From Mucilaginibacter phenanthrenivorans (GTDB lineage: Bacteria; Bacteroidota; Bacteroidia; Sphingobacteriales; Sphingobacteriaceae): a DNA stretch of 64,000 nt. The stretch spans positions 186,001 through 250,000 of the forward strand of contig NZ_JAHVAP010000003.1 of the NCBI RefSeq assembly GCF_024721155.1, read 5' to 3'. The notes below the pieces were generated by a model. That model saw only the letters and a list, made by a program, of their open reading frames with translations, did no database searches and was not told where the DNA came from. Made by a program: the position numbers and the translations under genes. How positions within the stretch are numbered: the first letter of the stretch is position 1; every line of letters starts with the position of its first letter. Of the stretch, positions 41,619-50,702 are shown in pieces.

Positions 41619-43055
41619 TTACACCAGCGATTTATCCCTATATTCCTCACTAATATTAACGCGCAGCCTTTTCATCGGCCCCAGTTCAGATTCGTAAACT
41701 TTTTTGATCCCATCACCGGTGGCTGTTTCCACATCGCGGATATCGCGAACCAGGCGCTGGAAGCCTTGCGGCTCAACGGAGGCAGCGTGGTCTGATCCCC
41801 ACATGGCACGGTCAAGCGTAAAATGACGCTCGACAAAAGTTGCACCTAGTGATACAGCGGCAACCGTGGTAGCGAGGCCTGTCTCGTGGCCCGAATAACC
41901 AACCGGCATCCCCGGAAATTTATCAGCAAGCGTATGGATCATCTTAAGATTCAATTCTTCGGGCTTGCAAGGATAAGCAGAAGTTGAATGTGCAATAAGC
42001 AATGGATAGTTTTCATCAAACTCCCGCACCAGGTTTACCGCATCGTCAATTTCCTTATTGGTCGACATCCCGGTCGACAGCATCAGCGGTTTGCCGGTTA
42101 GCAGGATCCGCCTGATCAGTGGGTAATCCGTAAGTGATGCAGAAGCAAGTTTATATAAAGGTGTGTCAAAGCGCTCCATAAAATCTACCGCTTCAACATC
42201 CCAGGTCGATACAAACCAGTCGATGCCCTGTTTCTTACAATATTGGTCGATGGTTGCATATTCTGCGATGCCAAATTCGGTTTTGCGCTTGTAGTCGATA
42301 TAGGAAATCCTGCCCCACGGGGTATCACGCATAATATCCCATTGATCCTTCGGTACACAAATTTCCGGGGTTCTTTTCTGAAATTTAACAGCAGTTGCTT
42401 TTGCAGCAACAGCTTCGTCAATCAGTTGTTTGGCAATTTCAAGCGATCCATTATGGTTAATGCCGATCTCCGCAATGATATAGCAAGGCTCTCCCGAACC
42501 AATCTTATGGCCTGTATTCAGGGTGATGGTATGATTGGCTTGCGCTACTGTTTTTGTTTTTTGGTGCGAGGCAATAATCAGCTCGGCAAACTCTCTAAAG
42601 CTGCCTTGACCGCCCTTTGCCTCGCATATTATGTTTGCAACATCTTTTACAAACGAGATGGCGTCGGCCGGGCAGGCGGTAACTCCTGCGAGCTTCATTA
42701 CCTCTAAATCATTGGTATCGTCGCCAATATAGGCTACTTCTTCAGGCAATAGCCCGAGCCGGTTAATGATCTCCTTAAACACTGACTGCTTATCCTTAAC
42801 CCCCAGGTGCAGCTCGGTGATCTTTAGTTTTTCGGCACGCTTAATTAATGAGGGGGATAGCTCACCGGTAATAATACCTGTTGTAACGCCGGCAAAATTT
42901 CGCAGGCGCTCAACGCCCATGCCGTCGCGGATGTCGAACTTTTTAAATTCTTCCCCGGCTTCGCCATAATAAACGCCGCCGTCGGTTAACACCCCGTCGC
43001 AATCTGTAAGGAGCAGTTTAATGCGTGAAAGTTTTTCGTTTAACATATTCATCAT
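41619..43055 (-). CDS. Fusion of KdsC-like HAD phosphatase with NeuB-type ulosonate synthase lacking the SAF domain
   Basis: A 478-residue two-enzyme fusion. Residues 1-165 are a KdsC/YrbI-like HAD phosphatase (Asp18 and Asp20 in LLLTDCDGVLTDGG; GDDTND at 111-116). Residues about 175-478 are the NeuB barrel (EIGINHNG 196-203, KFQKR 224-228, GHETG 389-393, ERHFT 409-413, SDHAAS 421-426), which condenses PEP with an aldose to give a ulosonic acid. NeuB normally ends with a SAF (antifreeze-like) domain of about 70 residues that completes the neighbour's active site. This protein stops at DKSLV, where SAF would begin, and the stop abuts a word-repeat. Last gene of the sugar operon. Together the domains predict condensation and dephosphorylation of a ulosonate, or synthesis from a phosphorylated precursor. 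Confidence 0.9.
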   Translation of the reverse strand: MMNMLNEKLSRIKLLLTDCDGVLTDGGVYYGEAGEEFKKFDIRDGMGVERLRNFAGVTTGIITGELSPSLIKRAEKLKITELHLGVKDKQSVFKEIINRLGLLPEEVAYIGDDTNDLEVMKLAGVTACPADAISFVKDVANIICEAKGGQGSFREFAELIIASHQKTKTVAQANHTITLNTGHKIGSGEPCYIIAEIGINHNGSLEIAKQLIDEAVAAKATAVKFQKRTPEICVPKDQWDIMRDTPWGRISYIDYKRKTEFGIAEYATIDQYCKKQGIDWFVSTWDVEAVDFMERFDTPLYKLASASLTDYPLIRRILLTGKPLMLSTGMSTNKEIDDAVNLVREFDENYPLLIAHSTSAYPCKPEELNLKMIHTLADKFPGMPVGYSGHETGLATTVAAVSLGATFVERHFTLDRAMWGSDHAASVEPQGFQRLVRDIRDVETATGDGIKKVYESELGPMKRLRVNISEEYRDKSLV

Positions 43056-43072
43056 GTTTTAAGTTTAAATTT

Positions 43073-43885
43073 TTAAATGGCTGTCCATCCACCGTCGACT
43101 ATAAGGTTCGCGCCCGTCATATAAGCGGACGCCTCACTGGCTAAAAACACCAATGCGCCCTGGTAGTCGGCAGGATTTGCCATGCGTCCTAATAAAGTTT
43201 TAGCGGAATAATTTTGAATAAAAAATTCGTTCTGGGCATTCTCCACGCCGCCTGGCGAAAGGGTGTTGACCCGCACCCCCTTATTGCCCCAATAGGCAGC
43301 CAAAAAGCGAGTGAAGTTTACAACCGCTCCCTTGGTAACCGGGTAAACCGGTGATTTATAAAATGTCTGCTCACCGCATTCGTTGCGGTAAATCGATTGG
43401 TCGGGGCCTACAATACCGTAGGTCGATGCAATGTTGATGATGCTGCCACTGCCCTGTTCGGCCATTACCGAACCAAAAACCTGCGACGCCAGGAAGACCC
43501 CGGTAATATTTACGTCGAGCGACTTTTTAAAGGCATCAAGCGGATAATTCTCAAATGCCGAAAGCTCCTTCGCCATACCCGGATTCTCGAACATGTCGTT
43601 TATAGCGGCGTTGTTCACCAATACATCGATAGAGCCATACCGGGTAATTATCTGGTCGCGGGCTACTTTTAATGATCGTTCGCTGGTAACATCTACCCTT
43701 AAACCGCCATGTTGTTCGCCCAGGGTTTCCGCAAAGTTTTCAGCGCCTGCCTCATCAAGGTCGGCTACTACAACATTTGCTCCCGCCTCTGCCAATGCCT
43801 CGCAGTGTTTTTTACCCAAAAGGCCCAATGCGCCGGTTACAATTGCGGTTTTATTTTTAAGAGAGAACAATTGATTATTGCTCAT
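43073..43885 (-). CDS. Short-chain dehydrogenase/reductase
   Basis: A 270-residue NAD(P)-dependent oxidoreductase. The cofactor motif is TGALGLLGKKH (TGxxxGxG type), with VLVNNAA, catalytic Ser in INIASTYG and the Tyr-Lys pair in SPVYPVTKGAVV. The C-terminus YMTGANLIVDGGWTAI is typical. A longer insertion (IVGPDQSIYRNECGEQTFYK) before the catalytic Tyr resembles SDRs of surface-sugar clusters. It lies 17 bases upstream of the NeuB-fusion gene and 45 bases downstream of the aminotransferase gene. It probably oxidises or reduces a hydroxyl or keto group of the sugar. Confidence 0.92.
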   Translation of the reverse strand: MSNNQLFSLKNKTAIVTGALGLLGKKHCEALAEAGANVVVADLDEAGAENFAETLGEQHGGLRVDVTSERSLKVARDQIITRYGSIDVLVNNAAINDMFENPGMAKELSAFENYPLDAFKKSLDVNITGVFLASQVFGSVMAEQGSGSIINIASTYGIVGPDQSIYRNECGEQTFYKSPVYPVTKGAVVNFTRFLAAYWGNKGVRVNTLSPGGVENAQNEFFIQNYSAKTLLGRMANPADYQGALVFLASEASAYMTGANLIVDGGWTAI

Positions 43886-43930
43886 TTATCAAAGAATATT
43901 AACTTAATTTAAGCTTGTTATAGACTTTAT

Positions 43931-45268
43931 TTATACTGATCTTGGCTTTATATTGTAATTGTCTATTTTGCGAAAGACAGCTTCAAGCACTTCTCCTTTG
44001 AGGTATTGTTTGATGTTGCCGCTAAGTATTGCCTCTTTCAAAACGGGCATTACATCCCGGTACGCTGATAAGGTGTAGGCTATGTCTTTATCGGTATGGC
44101 TGTAGCACATGTTGTGGAAACCGGCCCACAGCACGCCGCGTTTTATCATTTCCTGCTGCATAAGGGTTTTTACTTCCAGGCTGTTACCCGCTTCAGGCGT
44201 AAAGGTTACCATTGAGCGGCAGTTGTAGCCGATGCAGCGTGTATAAATGTCCATGCCGGTTTCAATGGCGATTCGGTTATAACCGTCCTTTATTATCGCA
44301 CCTTTTTCGTCAAGATATTGCGGTACATTTTTGTCGCGCAGCTCGTTAATGGTGGCAATGCAAGCCGCCAGGGATAATGCTTCGCCACCAAAAGTGGTGT
44401 AGCTAAAAACTTCCGAATTGAATAGTTCCATCACATCAGCCCTGCCGGTTAACAAGGCTATGGGCATGCCGTTGGCGCAGGCTTTGGAGTAAACAGCCAG
44501 ATCGGCCTTAACGTCGAAATATTCCTGTGCCCCGCCAAGTGCGATCCGGAAGCCAGTCCACATTTCGTCAAAGATTAACAGGGTGCCGTTGGCTTTACAT
44601 ACTTCAGCAAGCTCCTTCAAAAAGCCGGGCTTGGGCGCCTGGAAAATAAACGGCTCCAATATCAATGCTGCAACGGTTTCATCAAGTGCAGCTTTTATCG
44701 ACTCGATATCGTTATACTCAAAAGTATACGTCATGTTCTGGATAGCTTCCGGAATACCTGCATTGCGGCTGGTGATACCGATATACCAATCATGCCAGCC
44801 GTGATATCCGCAACAAAAAACTTTGTCGCGCCCGGTAAATGCCCTCGCTACGCGAATAGCTGCCGAGCAAACATCGGCACCAGTTTTAGAGATCTTTACT
44901 GCTTCGGCATTAGGGATTACCTGTTGAATAAGCTCAGAAAGCTCAACCTCCAGCGGGTGCATTAATGAAAACGTAATGCCGTTTGCCAATTGTTTTTTTA
45001 TCGCCTCGTCAACCGCTGGGTAAGCATAGCCAAGTGAGATAGGCCCAATGGCCGAGTTAAAATCGATATATTCATTTCCATCAACGTCCCATACATGCGA
45101 ACCCTCGCCGCGTTGCAGATATTTTGGCGCAACGCCATTGGTAAACTGCCCGGGGCCTTTTGCCAGGGTTTGCGTAACTGGTTTTTGAACCCTTAAAGCG
45201 CGTTGATACAATGCGTTTGATTCGGTTATTTCCGGATAATCAGTATTGAATTTTATTGAATTTGGCAT
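43931..45268 (-). CDS. Class III aminotransferase (glutamate-1-semialdehyde aminomutase-like)
   Basis: A 445-residue PLP enzyme of the GSA-aminomutase/class III family. The cofactor-binding Asp234 is in LIFDEMWTGF and the Schiff-base Lys262 in DLAVYSKACANGMPIA; ISKTGADVCSAAIRVAR and GYHGWHDW match the family. True HemL has a few different active-site residues and a shorter chain, and this gene lies in a sugar operon, so it more likely aminates an aldehyde or keto group of a sugar or ulosonate precursor. It is 18 bases after the transketolase C-subunit gene. Confidence 0.9.
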   Translation of the reverse strand: MPNSIKFNTDYPEITESNALYQRALRVQKPVTQTLAKGPGQFTNGVAPKYLQRGEGSHVWDVDGNEYIDFNSAIGPISLGYAYPAVDEAIKKQLANGITFSLMHPLEVELSELIQQVIPNAEAVKISKTGADVCSAAIRVARAFTGRDKVFCCGYHGWHDWYIGITSRNAGIPEAIQNMTYTFEYNDIESIKAALDETVAALILEPFIFQAPKPGFLKELAEVCKANGTLLIFDEMWTGFRIALGGAQEYFDVKADLAVYSKACANGMPIALLTGRADVMELFNSEVFSYTTFGGEALSLAACIATINELRDKNVPQYLDEKGAIIKDGYNRIAIETGMDIYTRCIGYNCRSMVTFTPEAGNSLEVKTLMQQEMIKRGVLWAGFHNMCYSHTDKDIAYTLSAYRDVMPVLKEAILSGNIKQYLKGEVLEAVFRKIDNYNIKPRSV

Positions 45269-45286
45269 ATTGTTATTCTCGTTTAT

Positions 45287-46225
45287 TTATTCAGAAAATT
45301 GAGGTACAGCCATTTCGGGCTGCCGATAAAAAGTTTTATATCCCAATATTTTTTCAGCTATTTGCTTGCCGGTAAAACCTTCATGCTGCAGCACATTCGG
45401 CAGCAGCGTTGGCTTAAACCATCTTTCGTTTAAGGCGAAGGGTAAAACATTTGCGGTTAGGCCGTGTTTAAGCAGCACTTCGGCAACTATGCTATACAGG
45501 CCGCCGGTTAAAAAGTGGTCCTCAAGTGTTACTGTAAGGCTGCTGTTGCGGGTAGCTTCCAATATTGCCCGCTCATCTACAGGTTTAAGACTTCGCATGT
45601 TAACCAGGCCTACAGATAAGCCTTCGTTTTTAAGGATTTCAACAGCGATAAGCGCCTGCTCAAACAGCAATCCATAGGTCAAAATGGTTACATCATCGCC
45701 GGTTGAAATTATTTCAGCTTTTCCCAATTCAAATGGCGTATGAGTATGTGCTGTTTTGCAGGTGTTGATACGCACGTATGACGGCCCGGGATGATTCCAG
45801 ATCTGTGGCAGCATTTTTACCAAATCATCCTCATCTGCAGGTGCAAAAACCGTCATGTTCGGGATGCCGCGCATCAGTGAAATATCTTCCAGCGCCTGGT
45901 GGGTTGGGCCATTTCCGTCTGACAGAAAACCCGGGATAAAGCTGCTCAGCTTAATGGGCAGGTTAGGAATACCCGCATCGGTGCGTACAAACTCAAATGC
46001 CCGCATGGATAAAAATGAGGCCAGCGCGTGCACCACAGGGATGCGGCCACGCAGGGCCAGGCCGGCAGCCGCGCCAATCATGGTTTGTTCGGTTATCCCG
46101 GTATCTATAAACCGGTTGCCCAGTTTACCGGGAATGTTTCTCACCAGCGCACGGTTTTCTGCCGTCATCACTATAAAGCGTTCGTCGGATAAGGCAATCT
46201 CTGTTAATAATTCTTCGTAAGTCAT
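45287..46225 (-). CDS. Transketolase, C-terminal subunit
   Basis: A 312-residue protein with the pyrimidine-binding and C-terminal domains of transketolase. The catalytic Glu46 is in DTGITEQTMIGAAAGLA, with ALASFLSMRAFEFVRTDAG and the C-terminal TVTLEDHFLTGGLYSIVAEVL. It pairs with the N-terminal half encoded immediately upstream; the spacing is one base, so the two subunits should be made in equal amounts and form one thiamine-diphosphate enzyme. Split transketolases occur in archaea and in sugar clusters. Transfers a two-carbon unit; the acceptor here is unknown. Confidence 0.93.
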   Translation of the reverse strand: MTYEELLTEIALSDERFIVMTAENRALVRNIPGKLGNRFIDTGITEQTMIGAAAGLALRGRIPVVHALASFLSMRAFEFVRTDAGIPNLPIKLSSFIPGFLSDGNGPTHQALEDISLMRGIPNMTVFAPADEDDLVKMLPQIWNHPGPSYVRINTCKTAHTHTPFELGKAEIISTGDDVTILTYGLLFEQALIAVEILKNEGLSVGLVNMRSLKPVDERAILEATRNSSLTVTLEDHFLTGGLYSIVAEVLLKHGLTANVLPFALNERWFKPTLLPNVLQHEGFTGKQIAEKILGYKTFYRQPEMAVPQFSE

Positions 46226-46226
46226 G

Positions 46227-47090
46227 TTACCTCACTACTAAAGTTTCTGAAGTCAATTGGGTTAGGTGTTCGCCGTGGAGTTCCTTTAGCAGGTCATTGA
46301 CCTCGGAGGCGTTAAAATTGCAGAACCACCTGTCGGCACGGCGCTCAATACTTGGTAATCCCTTACCACGAACGGTATCTGCAATTACTACGTTTAGCTT
46401 ACCTGTTTCAAAGGGGTAAGCTGAAAAGGCATTGTGCAGGGCATCAAAATCGTGCCCGTTTATGCGCTTTACTGCTGCTCCAAAAGCAGTAAATTTATCG
46501 TGCAAAGGTTCCAGCGGGATGAGGTCTTCAGTTGCCATGTTCGCCTGGAACTGGTTACGGTCTACCACGAAGATCAGGTTGTCGAGCTTATAGGCGTTGG
46601 CAACCAAAACGGCTTCCCAGCAGGTACCCTCGTTTAATTCACCATCGCCCATAATGCAGATGACCTTGTTGGTGCTGCCCTTTATTTTGAGATCCAGCGC
46701 AACGCCGATAGCTACCGACGGCAAATGGCCCAGTGAACCTGAATGAAATTCAATGCCCGGAATTTTGGTATTGGGATGCCAGTAGATATTGTCGTTTACC
46801 GACAAGTGGTTTTTTAGGCGTTCGGGGTCCAATAAGCCCAACTCCGCAAATGTTCCATATAATGCCGGTACGTCGTGCCCCTTTGACAGGAACAAATAGT
46901 CGCGGTTTGGATCGTCGAGGTTATGTTTGTTGATGTTAAGGAATTCTGCATACAGGTAAACGATCAGGTCGGCAGCTGAGAGCGAGGCGCCCACAAAACA
47001 TCCGCCGTCAGTCGACATTTTTATGATATGCTCCCTTACTTTTAAAGCTATGGTCTCAAGGTTTTTTGTTGGTGTTGCTACGCTTTGCAT
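46227..47090 (-). CDS. Transketolase, N-terminal subunit
   Basis: A 287-residue thiamine-diphosphate-binding half. His72 in LSKGHDVPALYG, GSLGHLPSVAIGVAL and the ThDP motif GDGELNEG (148-155) through FVVDRNQFQ are visible. The ATG at 47090 lies 11 bases after the cytidylyltransferase stop. It works with the C-terminal subunit gene that follows. A housekeeping transketolase would be a single polypeptide of about 660 residues, so this pair probably has a specialised role in the sugar pathway. Confidence 0.93.
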   Translation of the reverse strand: MQSVATPTKNLETIALKVREHIIKMSTDGGCFVGASLSAADLIVYLYAEFLNINKHNLDDPNRDYLFLSKGHDVPALYGTFAELGLLDPERLKNHLSVNDNIYWHPNTKIPGIEFHSGSLGHLPSVAIGVALDLKIKGSTNKVICIMGDGELNEGTCWEAVLVANAYKLDNLIFVVDRNQFQANMATEDLIPLEPLHDKFTAFGAAVKRINGHDFDALHNAFSAYPFETGKLNVVIADTVRGKGLPSIERRADRWFCNFNASEVNDLLKELHGEHLTQLTSETLVVR

Positions 47091-47101
47091 AGGTGTATTT
47101 T

Positions 47102-47917
47102 TTAACTAATGGTCTGTTTGGTTTGCGACGACGATACAGTGGTTAACTCATCTAAATGATTGCGGTACCAGTTCACGCCCGCGTAGTGTGCGTTTATGTC
47201 ATAGATATCCGGCTTTTCATCAAGCAGGTTTAAAATATCCCGGCAGGAAAACTTGGGATTAACAGGATACAATTCTTCATAAACCCTTTTTATAAACTGG
47301 TAATCGGCTTCATAGTCTATAGTAAAACGGTGCGACATGGAAAGGTCCTCACCCGTTTTCCAAAGCACATTTCCTATTCTGAACTTGTCGGGGTTCTCCC
47401 ATATATATGGGGTAGTGTGTTCCAGCTCAAGCGGGCGTTTTGCTTCGCGCCATGCCTTTTCAAGGCAACCGATGCTCATGATCTCTACATCGTTTCCGTC
47501 GGGGAAAGTGGCCGGGTGCAGGTTGCTTACAAAATCATATTCGCCGGCTTTGGCAAAGTAGTAGCCGAGCATTTCGTCCAAAATAACCGGATCTATCAAT
47601 GGGCAGTCCGATGGGATCTTAACCACATGATCGGCATTAAAGAGCATTGCCGCCTGGTAGTGGCGATCGAGCAGGTTATCCAGGCTTCCGCGAAAACACG
47701 CGACCCCCATTCTTAACGATTCCTTTTCTATCACATCGTCTTCAGTTCCAATTGGCGCAGCAACCACCAACTGTACATCATGACGTACCATCTTCAGTCG
47801 CTCAATCATCCGGGATAAAAGGCTTTTGCCTAAAATGGGTAGCATCACCTTACCCGGCAGGCGGCTTGACGACATCCGGGCTTGTACCACTATTACTGTT
47901 TTCTCAGTCATTGGCAT
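47102..47917 (-). CDS. SpsF-like cytidylyltransferase
   Basis: A 271-residue nucleotidyltransferase of the SpsF/NeuA-like (GT-A fold) family. VIVVQARMSSSRLPGKVMLPILGKSLL holds the nucleotide-binding Arg-Leu-Pro-Gly-Lys signature; VVKIPSDCPLIDP and DFVSNLHPATFPDGNDVEI follow. It should make a CMP-activated sugar acid. The frame is open to 47962, which would overlap the preceding gene; I chose ATG 47917, 16 bases after that gene's stop (ATG 47911 is also possible). SpsF and an NeuB homologue (SpsE) occur together in spore-coat sugar clusters, supporting a CMP-ulosonate product. Confidence 0.9.
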   Translation of the reverse strand: MPMTEKTVIVVQARMSSSRLPGKVMLPILGKSLLSRMIERLKMVRHDVQLVVAAPIGTEDDVIEKESLRMGVACFRGSLDNLLDRHYQAAMLFNADHVVKIPSDCPLIDPVILDEMLGYYFAKAGEYDFVSNLHPATFPDGNDVEIMSIGCLEKAWREAKRPLELEHTTPYIWENPDKFRIGNVLWKTGEDLSMSHRFTIDYEADYQFIKRVYEELYPVNPKFSCRDILNLLDEKPDIYDINAHYAGVNWYRNHLDELTTVSSSQTKQTIS

Positions 47918-47933
47918 TTGCTTTAATGGGTGC

Positions 47934-48983
47934 TCAAACGTATTGTACCTCAGTCTGTTCAACGGGCGTCGGTCGGAGGATAAACTGTTTCACAAACTCA
48001 CCTTTGTTTTCCTCAAATTCCAGGAAGCTGCTGCATACCTGTGCAATGTTGCTTGCGGAGGTTCCTCCGTTCTGAATAGGCGCCAGGCGTTTCAATTCTT
48101 CCACGTCAAAATAGGAATGTACTTTTTTGCCGAGCGCGATGCCGGTATATACCACGGTTGAGTATTGCGTTACCAACTCGCAACAGTTCGCTATCATGTG
48201 GTTGGTATTGCCGCTGTGATAAACCATTGTTCCTGCAGGCGCATATTTGCGGATCTCTGCTTCGGCCCGGTCATATTTTTCGTTTGGATGCAGCTTAAAT
48301 AGCAAGCGCCTGCCGGCGGCTATTTTCACAGCGTGTTTTATAAAGGCCGGGCGGTTTTCAAACCTGTAAGTTTCTCGCATGTCTGACGTTGCCACCATAA
48401 CATAATCACGGAACGGGAAATCATTATTTATAAATTCCAGGTGGTTATCATAATTGGGGAGGCCTGTCACAATCAGTTTACCGGCATCGGTTCCATTTTG
48501 GGCAAAATAATTTTTGTAGCCTTCGGATGCCGCGCAGTAAACGTCACAAATATTTGTAGACCCATTCAACGAGGTATCGCCTGTAAAGTAGGGTGGCAGA
48601 CCGAGCTTTTTTATTATACCGGTTAACAGCGTGCGCTTATCAATCATTCCCTCCTGCACCCAAATTGTTTTGGTTTGCCTGAATTTATTGGCTATTACCA
48701 TATCGGTGCAGTAAACCACCAGGTCGTATATGTTTTTATCACCGCCATAGTCAATCTGCAAGTCATGCTGTCGCAGGTAGTTTTCAGATTTTGCCCTGAA
48801 TTGCCCCTTAAGTACCGTGCCGTCAGCAAATGGGGTGTATTTTATTACCGCCTTTAAAAATGCGGAGTCGGGAAACAGCTGGCTAAACCAGCAATCGTAG
48901 TTGTCAGAGAGGTGTTTTGAGATCTGGTGCATCTGGGTAGTTTGATTGATGGAACCAGTGATAAATAATATCTTTCTCCTCAT
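47934..48983 (-). CDS. Glycosyltransferase-like (GT-B / CDP-glycerophosphotransferase-type) protein
   Basis: A 349-residue cytoplasmic protein starting MRRKILFITGSINQTTQMHQISKHL, a beta-alpha opening of GT-B-like proteins. VTGLPNYDNHLEF and KLHPNEKYDRAEAEIRKYAP resemble the C-terminal donor-binding lobe of capsule CDP-glycerol phosphotransferase and UDP-GlcNAc 2-epimerase-like families, followed by ANCCELVTQYSTVVYTGIALGKKVHSYFD. It begins the sugar operon, so it may transfer the activated sugar or act as an epimerase/hydrolase on a nucleotide sugar (compare SpsG/PseG). The exact role is uncertain. Confidence 0.72.
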   Translation of the reverse strand: MRRKILFITGSINQTTQMHQISKHLSDNYDCWFSQLFPDSAFLKAVIKYTPFADGTVLKGQFRAKSENYLRQHDLQIDYGGDKNIYDLVVYCTDMVIANKFRQTKTIWVQEGMIDKRTLLTGIIKKLGLPPYFTGDTSLNGSTNICDVYCAASEGYKNYFAQNGTDAGKLIVTGLPNYDNHLEFINNDFPFRDYVMVATSDMRETYRFENRPAFIKHAVKIAAGRRLLFKLHPNEKYDRAEAEIRKYAPAGTMVYHSGNTNHMIANCCELVTQYSTVVYTGIALGKKVHSYFDVEELKRLAPIQNGGTSASNIAQVCSSFLEFEENKGEFVKQFILRPTPVEQTEVQYV

Positions 48984-49193
48984 CGCTTTTGCTTTATAAA
49001 AAACTAAAAATACTAATTAGCTTTTGGCACTTTAGCAGGCGGAAGGAAACGTAACATATTATTAATCTTTGTTTAATGCGTTTTGAAAAATTAGCTTCGT
49101 GGGCCATTTTTTAAAAATTGCGATTAACTTTTTTTGAAGAAAAACTTTAAATTAATTAAACATTTAAAAGCAGAAACAATATTTTTATGGCCT

Positions 49194-50543
49194 ATGCCGG
49201 CATCCTTACCATCGAGAAAGATCAGACCAATTCAGCTTATTGCGGTTATCTTTTTCACGGTATCCGGCGGCCCATACGGTTTGGAACCATTGCTAACTTA
49301 TGCAGGCCAGCATGGCGCCTTGTTGTTGCTTTTGATAACACCACTATTGTGGGATGTACCTGCAATTTTTACGGTGCTGGAACTGAACAGCATGATGCCC
49401 ATAACCGGTGGTTATTATAAATGGGTAAAGCATGCACTTGGTACACGATGGGGTTTTTTTGAAGGTTGGTGGACCTGGCTTTACACGTTTGTGGACCTTG
49501 CCATTTATCCGGGACTTTTCGTGTTGTATGCCTCCTACTTTTTCCCGGTACTTGCTGAACCCGGCTATCGCATTGCTTTATGTTTATGTGTTGTTTGGGT
49601 TTCGGCGTTAATAAATATTTTAGGGATAGTTCCGGTTGGTAAAACTTCGTTGTTTTTAGGCGCTGTGGTGATTACGCCTTTTATCATCATGTTCGTGCTT
49701 TTTTTTGCGCATCATACAAATAACATCAATGTTCCTTCTCCGTCGGTTAAGGGCCTTCCCTTTCCGTCGCTGGCAATGGCGTTATATACGGTGATGTGGA
49801 ACTGCCTTGGCTGGGATAATGTAACCACCTATGCCGAGGAAGTTGATAAACCGGTGCGCTCATACCTTACCTCGGTTTTCACAGCCTTTGTTATGGTGAT
49901 ATTGCTTTATTTCCTGGTGATCTTTGTTACCCAGCAATCGGGCATAAGCAACGATGTGTTACAGGATAAGGGCTTCCCCGCAGTTGCCGAACTAATAAGC
50001 GGTAAATGGCTGGGCCGCCTGATCGCCTTTGCGGGCATGGCCAGCAGCCTTGGGATTTATGCGGCAGTATTGCTCTCCGTATCCAGGGTACCGAGCGTAA
50101 TGTCTGACGATGATCTTTTGCCTAAAGGATTAAACAAGCAGCATTCGCGGTTTCAAACACCTTATATATCTATATTGGTATGCTCCATTATTGTAAGCTT
50201 GATGGTCCTTTGGCCCTTTGGCGATCTATTGATCATCGATGTTACCGTATACGGTGCAGGTTTATCACTTGAATATATCTCCTTAATAAAACTCCGTATC
50301 GCGGAACCGAGTACACCACGGCCGTTTAAGATCCGCCTCGGCATCCCCGGACTTTGCCTAATGATATTGCTGCCGGTAACCGTTTATTTTGTTGCGCTGG
50401 CCGGGGCATTTGCATCGCAGGAACATGCGGTTTGGGCCGCAGTTTTTGCAATCGTCGCCCTGTCGAGCGCTGAGTTGGTTTGGCGGATCATTGTATGGAA
50501 AAAGCCGTACCACAAAAAGAACAGCCTGTATTCGCTCAAATAA
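49194..50543 (+). CDS. APC-family amino acid or polyamine permease
   Basis: A 449-residue inner membrane transporter with about 12 helices. The first helix motif FFTVSGGPYGLEPLL matches the unwound substrate site of the APC superfamily, and YYKWVKHALGTRWGFFEGWWTWLY the second to third helices. I chose ATG 49194; an in-frame TTG at 49134 would add 20 residues that run through an AT-rich leader. Substrate not deducible (amino acid or amine). It is divergent from the sugar operon, with about 210 bases of AT-rich control region in between. Confidence 0.88.
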   Translation: MPASLPSRKIRPIQLIAVIFFTVSGGPYGLEPLLTYAGQHGALLLLLITPLLWDVPAIFTVLELNSMMPITGGYYKWVKHALGTRWGFFEGWWTWLYTFVDLAIYPGLFVLYASYFFPVLAEPGYRIALCLCVVWVSALINILGIVPVGKTSLFLGAVVITPFIIMFVLFFAHHTNNINVPSPSVKGLPFPSLAMALYTVMWNCLGWDNVTTYAEEVDKPVRSYLTSVFTAFVMVILLYFLVIFVTQQSGISNDVLQDKGFPAVAELISGKWLGRLIAFAGMASSLGIYAAVLLSVSRVPSVMSDDDLLPKGLNKQHSRFQTPYISILVCSIIVSLMVLWPFGDLLIIDVTVYGAGLSLEYISLIKLRIAEPSTPRPFKIRLGIPGLCLMILLPVTVYFVALAGAFASQEHAVWAAVFAIVALSSAELVWRIIVWKKPYHKKNSLYSLK

Positions 50544-50702
50544 CTTTAATAAGATTCCTGGCATAAATGCGGAATAAAAAACATAACACTCTCCAGCTGG
50601 TTTCCGTATAAACCCGAAGCTTCTTTTATTTTAATGCAAAATGGCTGTTTATCAGTGCGCTGCTAAAATAGAAGCGTGGTTGAATATTTTATTGTAAATT
50701 AG

